Of a DNA stretch of 64,000 nt, positions 60,624 through 64,000 are shown one piece after another. Position 1 is the stretch's first letter; each line of letters starts with the position of its first letter. The stretch spans positions 2,976,001 through 3,040,000 of the forward strand of contig OZ245881.1 in assembly GCA_965229505.1 (NCBI GenBank), given 5' to 3'. The DNA comes from UBA6059 sp040219045 (lineage in GTDB: Bacteria; Bacteroidota; Bacteroidia; Cytophagales; Cyclobacteriaceae). Under the pieces are notes generated by a model. It saw nothing but the letters and a program-made list of their open reading frames with translations, made no database searches and was not told where the DNA came from. Made by a program: the position numbers and the translations under genes.

Positions 60624-61643
60624 CTAAATGAAATTATTAATATTGGTATTGATGCTGAAGTAGTTGGAGGCTCCAGCCGTATGGTAGAATGCCCTACCGT
60701 AATTGATGCCGATCCGCTTGATCTTCACGAGCATCCCAAAACTAAATCCGGCACCTCCGGACACTTGGTTCAATCTCAACTCTTTTCTGGTAAGGTGGTT
60801 ATACCCAGCTTGCAATTGAAAGTTCTCACTTAACAGAAATTCAAAACCGAAGTTCAGCCGCCTGAAGAGTTGCTCTGAAAAACCAGGCTCCTGTTCATTG
60901 TTGTCCGCAAGCTGCTGGTCAAAGTAGACCACATCATCTCTGGTTAGATTGTAAGCTGTAATCGTAAATCGCACAGGCATGTACTTTGGTTTGAAAGTAG
61001 CCCCCAGCTGCACGTCAAATGGCACAGATGAATCGCTGGTCTCGCTATAGTCGCTCAGGACAAAACCAAAGTTTCTAAACGCAAGACCTACCGCCAGTTG
61101 TCTATTCGCGGTAGGGTAAAAGAGACCTCCGATATCCATCAGTATTGCAGACGAACGGAACGCCTCAATATTGGAACCGACATATTTTAAGTTGGCACCT
61201 ATCGTAAATGGCCCCCATTCATGGCTCGTCCCTACCGTAATGGCCAGTTCGTTGGCATCAAAGGTTCCCAGAGAATTGCCAGCAGGGTCGAATGATTCCA
61301 TATCGCCATGTCCAAGATACTGAAAACCAACACCTACACCCTGGAGCCCTTTAGGTAGTCGATCACTGCCAAAGACGTATGAGACATTGGTATAGCTGGA
61401 TCCAGCGAAGTAGTCCATAAAATTGATGGAGGCACCTCCAACGGAGGATGAGTCCATGGCGGCCGGGTTAGCGAGCCATTGATTGTACTCCTCCCAGGAT
61501 AGCGAAATGCCCTGGCCTCCCATGGCTGATTGTCTGGCATTGACCGGTAGGTTGAGGAAGTCATACGATCTCTCGCCACCTATCTGAGCCCACAACCCAG
61601 CCGGGAGTAGGAGCAATGCCATGAAAATCAGCCGATCAAGCAT
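60624..61643 (-). CDS. porQ: Type IX secretion system protein PorQ
   Basis: A 339-residue outer-membrane barrel with a signal peptide (MLDRLIFMALLLLPAGLWAQ). It matches PorQ: YDFLNLPVNARQSAMGGQGI, NPAAMDSSSVGGASINFMDY, the FLLSENFQLQAGYNH barrel strand and a GINYGRAFYHTAG ending. PorQ belongs to the type IX system, where it is placed with the attachment step for CTD-bearing cargo. The start codon shares one base with the lon stop (TAATG), so translation is coupled. Confidence 0.93.
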   Translation of the reverse strand: MLDRLIFMALLLLPAGLWAQIGGERSYDFLNLPVNARQSAMGGQGISLSWEEYNQWLANPAAMDSSSVGGASINFMDYFAGSSYTNVSYVFGSDRLPKGLQGVGVGFQYLGHGDMESFDPAGNSLGTFDANELAITVGTSHEWGPFTIGANLKYVGSNIEAFRSSAILMDIGGLFYPTANRQLAVGLAFRNFGFVLSDYSETSDSSVPFDVQLGATFKPKYMPVRFTITAYNLTRDDVVYFDQQLADNNEQEPGFSEQLFRRLNFGFEFLLSENFQLQAGYNHLTRKELRLNQVSGGAGFSFGMLVKIKRIGINYGRAFYHTAGASNYFSINTNINNFI

Positions 61644-64000
61644 TAAGTCTTCTTCGTATCTTCGATGATCAATTGCATGGGGTTCTTTACCTTTTGCTTT
61701 AACAACGCAAGATCCAGCACTTCATCTATGTTGGATACAAAATGGATTGTGAGATCTTTGATATAGCCCGGATTGATCTCCTCAATGTCCTTCTTGTTCT
61801 TATGACAAAGTATGATCTCATTGATGCCTGCTCTTCTGGCTGCCAATATTTTCTCCTTGATGCCACCTACCGGAAGCACCTTGCCACGGAGCGTGATTTC
61901 ACCAGTCATGGCGACCTTGTTTTTGACCTTTCGCTGGGTGAAGATAGAAGCCAATGAAGTCAGCATGGTAATGCCGGCGGATGGGCCGTCTTTTGGAACA
62001 GCACCCGCGGGTACATGCACATGCAGGTCATAGTTGTCAAAAGCCTTGTAATGAATACCCAGCGCCTCGGAGTTCGATTTTAGGTAGGAGAGAGCCGTCA
62101 TTGCCGACTCCTTCATCACGTCACCGAGCTGACCGGAGAGCGTCAATTTGCCTTTTCCACGGCTTAAGCTGGACTCGATATACAATATTTCGCCACCTAC
62201 TGGGGTCCAGGCCAAGCCCGTGACAATACCTGGCAGCTCATCATTTTCATAGAGCTCCTTGTCAAAAGTCTCTGTGCCTAAAATTCGCTGGACAGACGAT
62301 GCTTTGATCTTCGGATCGTATTCCTCTTCCATCGCAATGGATTTGGCTACATTCCTCACCACCGCGCCAACTTTCCGCTCAAGATTTCTGACTCCCGACT
62401 CTCTGGTGTATCCTTCTATTAGCTTAATAATCGCTTTCTTATCAAAGCTGATCTGACTAGCCTTGATCCCATGCTCTTCGCGCTGCTTGGGTATCAGGTG
62501 TTTCTTTGCGATTTCAGTCTTCTCCTCGAGCGTATAGCCTGTGAGATCGATGATTTCCATTCTGTCCCGAAGGGCTGGCTGAATACTGTCCAACGAATTG
62601 GCGGTAGCGATAAAGAGCACCTTGGAGAGATCATAGTCCACCTCCAGGTAGTTGTCTTTGAAGCTGAAGTTTTGCTCAGGGTCAAGTACCTCCAATAAGG
62701 CAGATGACGGATCACCTCTAAAGTCAGAACTCACTTTATCGATCTCATCAAGGATAAAGACTGGATTGGATGACTTCACTTTGTTGATATTCTGGATGAC
62801 CTTACCGGGCATAGCGCCAATGTAGGTCTTCCGGTGGCCTCTGATCTCGGCCTCATCATGTACTCCACCGAGTGACATACGCACATACTTGCGCTCCAAT
62901 GCCTCAGCAATAGATCTTCCCAGGGATGTTTTCCCGACACCCGGAGGACCATATAAGCAGAGTATTGGGCCTTTGAGATCATTTTTTAGTTTACGCACGG
63001 CAAGATATTCGATGATCCTGTCCTTGACCTTGTCAAGTCCGAAGTGATCGCGATCGAGAATTTTCTTGGCACGCTTCAGGTCGAAATTATCTTCAGTATA
63101 TTCCTGCCAAGGCAAATCAACCAGTAGTTCTGCATAGGACATAGTTACCGGATACTCCGCAGCAGCAGGATTCATACGGTAAATCTTCTCGAGCTCTTTC
63201 TTGAAATGGAGCGCTACCTCTTCCGGCCATTTTTTCTCGGCGGCTTTAGATCTCAGGTTTTCCAGATCTTTATCAGGCCCCTCCTGACCCAGCTCATTTT
63301 GCAAGATCTTGAGTTGCTGTCTCAGGAAGTAATCACGCTGCTGTTGATCGATATCTGAGTGCACCTTGTTTTGGATCTCCTGCTTTAGCTCAAGCATCTG
63401 GATATCCTTGAGCATAAACTCCAGCAACTGCTCAGATCTAAGCAAAGCATTATCTTCTTCTAATAGCTTTTGCTTTTCAGCTACCTCCGCATTGATATTG
63501 GAGGATAGAAAGTGAGTGAGGAATGTCGAGCTCTCTATATTGTCCAAAGCTACTTGTGCCTCCTGGGGCAACTCCGGATTTAGCTTGATAATCTTTGAAG
63601 CAGCTTCTTTCAGCGATTGGATGATCGCTTTGGTCTCCCTCTTTTTATTTGGAGGAAAATTATCCTTGAGCACTGTATAGTTAGCAGTGATGTAAGGGTT
63701 CTCCTGTATGATTTCGTTGATTTTGAATCGGCTTCTTCCCTGAATGATGATGGTGGTATTGCCATCCGGTAAAACCAGCATTTTTATGATTCTGGCTACT
63801 GTACCAACCTCGAACAGATCTTTACTGGTGGGATCATCACTTTTTGCATTTTTTTGGGCTACCACCCCCAGTATTTTATTTCCCCTATAAGCCTTTTTAA
63901 CCAGCCGAATCGACTTTTGCCTACCTACCGTAATGGGGATCACTACACCTGGAAATAGGACGGTATTTCGGATCGGTAATATTGGCAGTTCTCCGGGAAG
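61643..64000 (-). CDS. lon: Lon protease, N terminus cut by window edge
   Basis: At least 785 codons. The frame continues past the apparent GTG at 63943 to the right edge, encoding LPGELPILPIRNTVLFPGVV, which is the usual Lon N-terminal strand. The substrate-binding domain is followed by a coiled region, Walker A (LYGPPGVGKTSLGRSIAE), Walker B (PVFILDEIDKV) and the Ser-Lys dyad of the peptidase: Ser in PKDGPSAGITML and Lys in GGIKEKILAARRAG. It degrades damaged and regulatory proteins. It is co-translated with porQ. The first few dozen residues lie outside the window. Confidence 0.97.
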   Translation of the reverse strand, partial: LPGELPILPIRNTVLFPGVVIPITVGRQKSIRLVKKAYRGNKILGVVAQKNAKSDDPTSKDLFEVGTVARIIKMLVLPDGNTTIIIQGRSRFKINEIIQENPYITANYTVLKDNFPPNKKRETKAIIQSLKEAASKIIKLNPELPQEAQVALDNIESSTFLTHFLSSNINAEVAEKQKLLEEDNALLRSEQLLEFMLKDIQMLELKQEIQNKVHSDIDQQQRDYFLRQQLKILQNELGQEGPDKDLENLRSKAAEKKWPEEVALHFKKELEKIYRMNPAAAEYPVTMSYAELLVDLPWQEYTEDNFDLKRAKKILDRDHFGLDKVKDRIIEYLAVRKLKNDLKGPILCLYGPPGVGKTSLGRSIAEALERKYVRMSLGGVHDEAEIRGHRKTYIGAMPGKVIQNINKVKSSNPVFILDEIDKVSSDFRGDPSSALLEVLDPEQNFSFKDNYLEVDYDLSKVLFIATANSLDSIQPALRDRMEIIDLTGYTLEEKTEIAKKHLIPKQREEHGIKASQISFDKKAIIKLIEGYTRESGVRNLERKVGAVVRNVAKSIAMEEEYDPKIKASSVQRILGTETFDKELYENDELPGIVTGLAWTPVGGEILYIESSLSRGKGKLTLSGQLGDVMKESAMTALSYLKSNSEALGIHYKAFDNYDLHVHVPAGAVPKDGPSAGITMLTSLASIFTQRKVKNKVAMTGEITLRGKVLPVGGIKEKILAARRAGINEIILCHKNKKDIEEINPGYIKDLTIHFVSNIDEVLDLALLKQKVKNPMQLIIEDTKKT

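Larger units (their letters stand above)
422..63933. repeat. Dispersed 9-mer CTACCGNAA, at least 35 sites
   Basis: Hand-found sites. CTACCGGAA or its complement: 5072, 5419, 10622, 22636, 28827, 30152, 35959, 37653, 41027, 45512, 46773, 55125, 57684, 61867. CTACCGCAA: 2506, 10965, 16839, 21969, 24480, 29013, 29581, 37999, 44549, 49101, 50019, 52899. CTACCGTAA: 3414, 29516, 37511, 49776, 56539, 60694, 61232, 63925. CTACCGAAA: 422. Positions are the leftmost base. Both orientations and different codon frames occur. About two would be expected from base composition. Confidence 0.75.

Noticed and set aside
60145..60627. 160-codon plus-strand frame within hslU
   Set aside because: It is a shadow of a conserved gene on the opposite strand; histidine- and aspartate-rich composition is a reverse-complement artefact.
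422..63933. CTACCG motif as a polar replication or recombination signal
   Set aside because: The two orientations are about equally frequent across the window, so no polarity is visible at this scale.
61643..63943. GTG at 63943 as the start of lon
   Set aside because: The frame stays open to the window edge and encodes the conserved Lon N-terminal strand upstream of this codon.

Overview
The window looks like a chromosomal segment of a member of the Bacteroidota, most likely the Cytophagales. Seen directly: a type IX secretion protein (PorQ), a secreted cyanophycinase-like enzyme with a C-terminal sorting-type domain, two TonB-dependent receptors, A/T-rich leaders with TAnnTTTG -7 boxes (about 51667, 53003, 47402), and few Shine-Dalgarno-like sites. 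Both ends cut through genes: lgt at the left edge (1-561) and lon at the right edge (61643-64000). I found no rRNA, tRNA, CRISPR array or intact insertion sequence.

Layout. 1-7.6 kb: an ECF sigma factor, a tiny tail-anchored protein and lgt in one overlapping unit; a secreted amidohydrolase; a quinone-oxidoreductase-like MDR enzyme bracketed by palindromic repeats; a 777-residue cyclase/TPR/AraC regulator; and two small envelope proteins. 7.8-17.4 kb: two copies of a GDP-mannose 4,6-dehydratase plus glycosyltransferase cassette, separated by a LuxR-type mini-regulator, a secreted protein, a methyltransferase and a membrane protein. 17.4-21.2 kb: A/T-rich and repeat-bearing, with a polytopic membrane protein, a DinB protein and a possible membrane-anchored nucleic-acid sensor. 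21.2-24.2 kb: a TetR-controlled overlapping operon (TetR, transglutaminase, DinB, Nudix) and a RelE-type toxin-antitoxin pair. 24.3-27.1 kb: an ABC transporter with histidine-rich loops, a DUF3299 protein and a lipoprotein, possibly a zinc system. 27.1-27.8 kb: a tandemly duplicated inverted-repeat element. 27.8-31.7 kb: cytochrome c, SCO, HemJ and MOSC proteins, a Crp/Fnr regulator and an H-NOX haem sensor. 31.7-38.8 kb: a TonB-dependent receptor and a five-gene operon of glycosyltransferases plus a rhodanese. 38.9-43.4 kb: the cyanophycinase-like protein and an FAD oxidoreductase/membrane polyferredoxin pair. 43.6-51.6 kb: a vitamin B12 acquisition locus (BtuF-C-D-like ABC transporter, cobalamin riboswitch, BtuB-like receptor, BtuG-like propeller lipoprotein) lying against meaB, whose product protects a B12-dependent mutase. 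51.7-54 kb: a CHASE2 protein and a FecR-like protein. 54-57.6 kb: pyrB, pyrR, a secreted protein and an EVE protein. 57.7-64 kb: a GT9 glycosyltransferase, a frameshifted sixA, hslU, porQ and lon.

The least expected signal is not a gene. The degenerate 9-mer CTACCGNAA occurs at least 35 times by hand count on both strands, in several reading frames, inside genes, between genes and once inside a transcription terminator. A rough composition estimate predicts about two. Its role is unknown to me. Other points for a second look are the B12 locus with a 13-bp hairpin ending exactly at the btuB-like start codon, the A/T-rich membrane-anchored sensor candidate, the putative metal ABC operon and the duplicated GDP-mannose cassettes.
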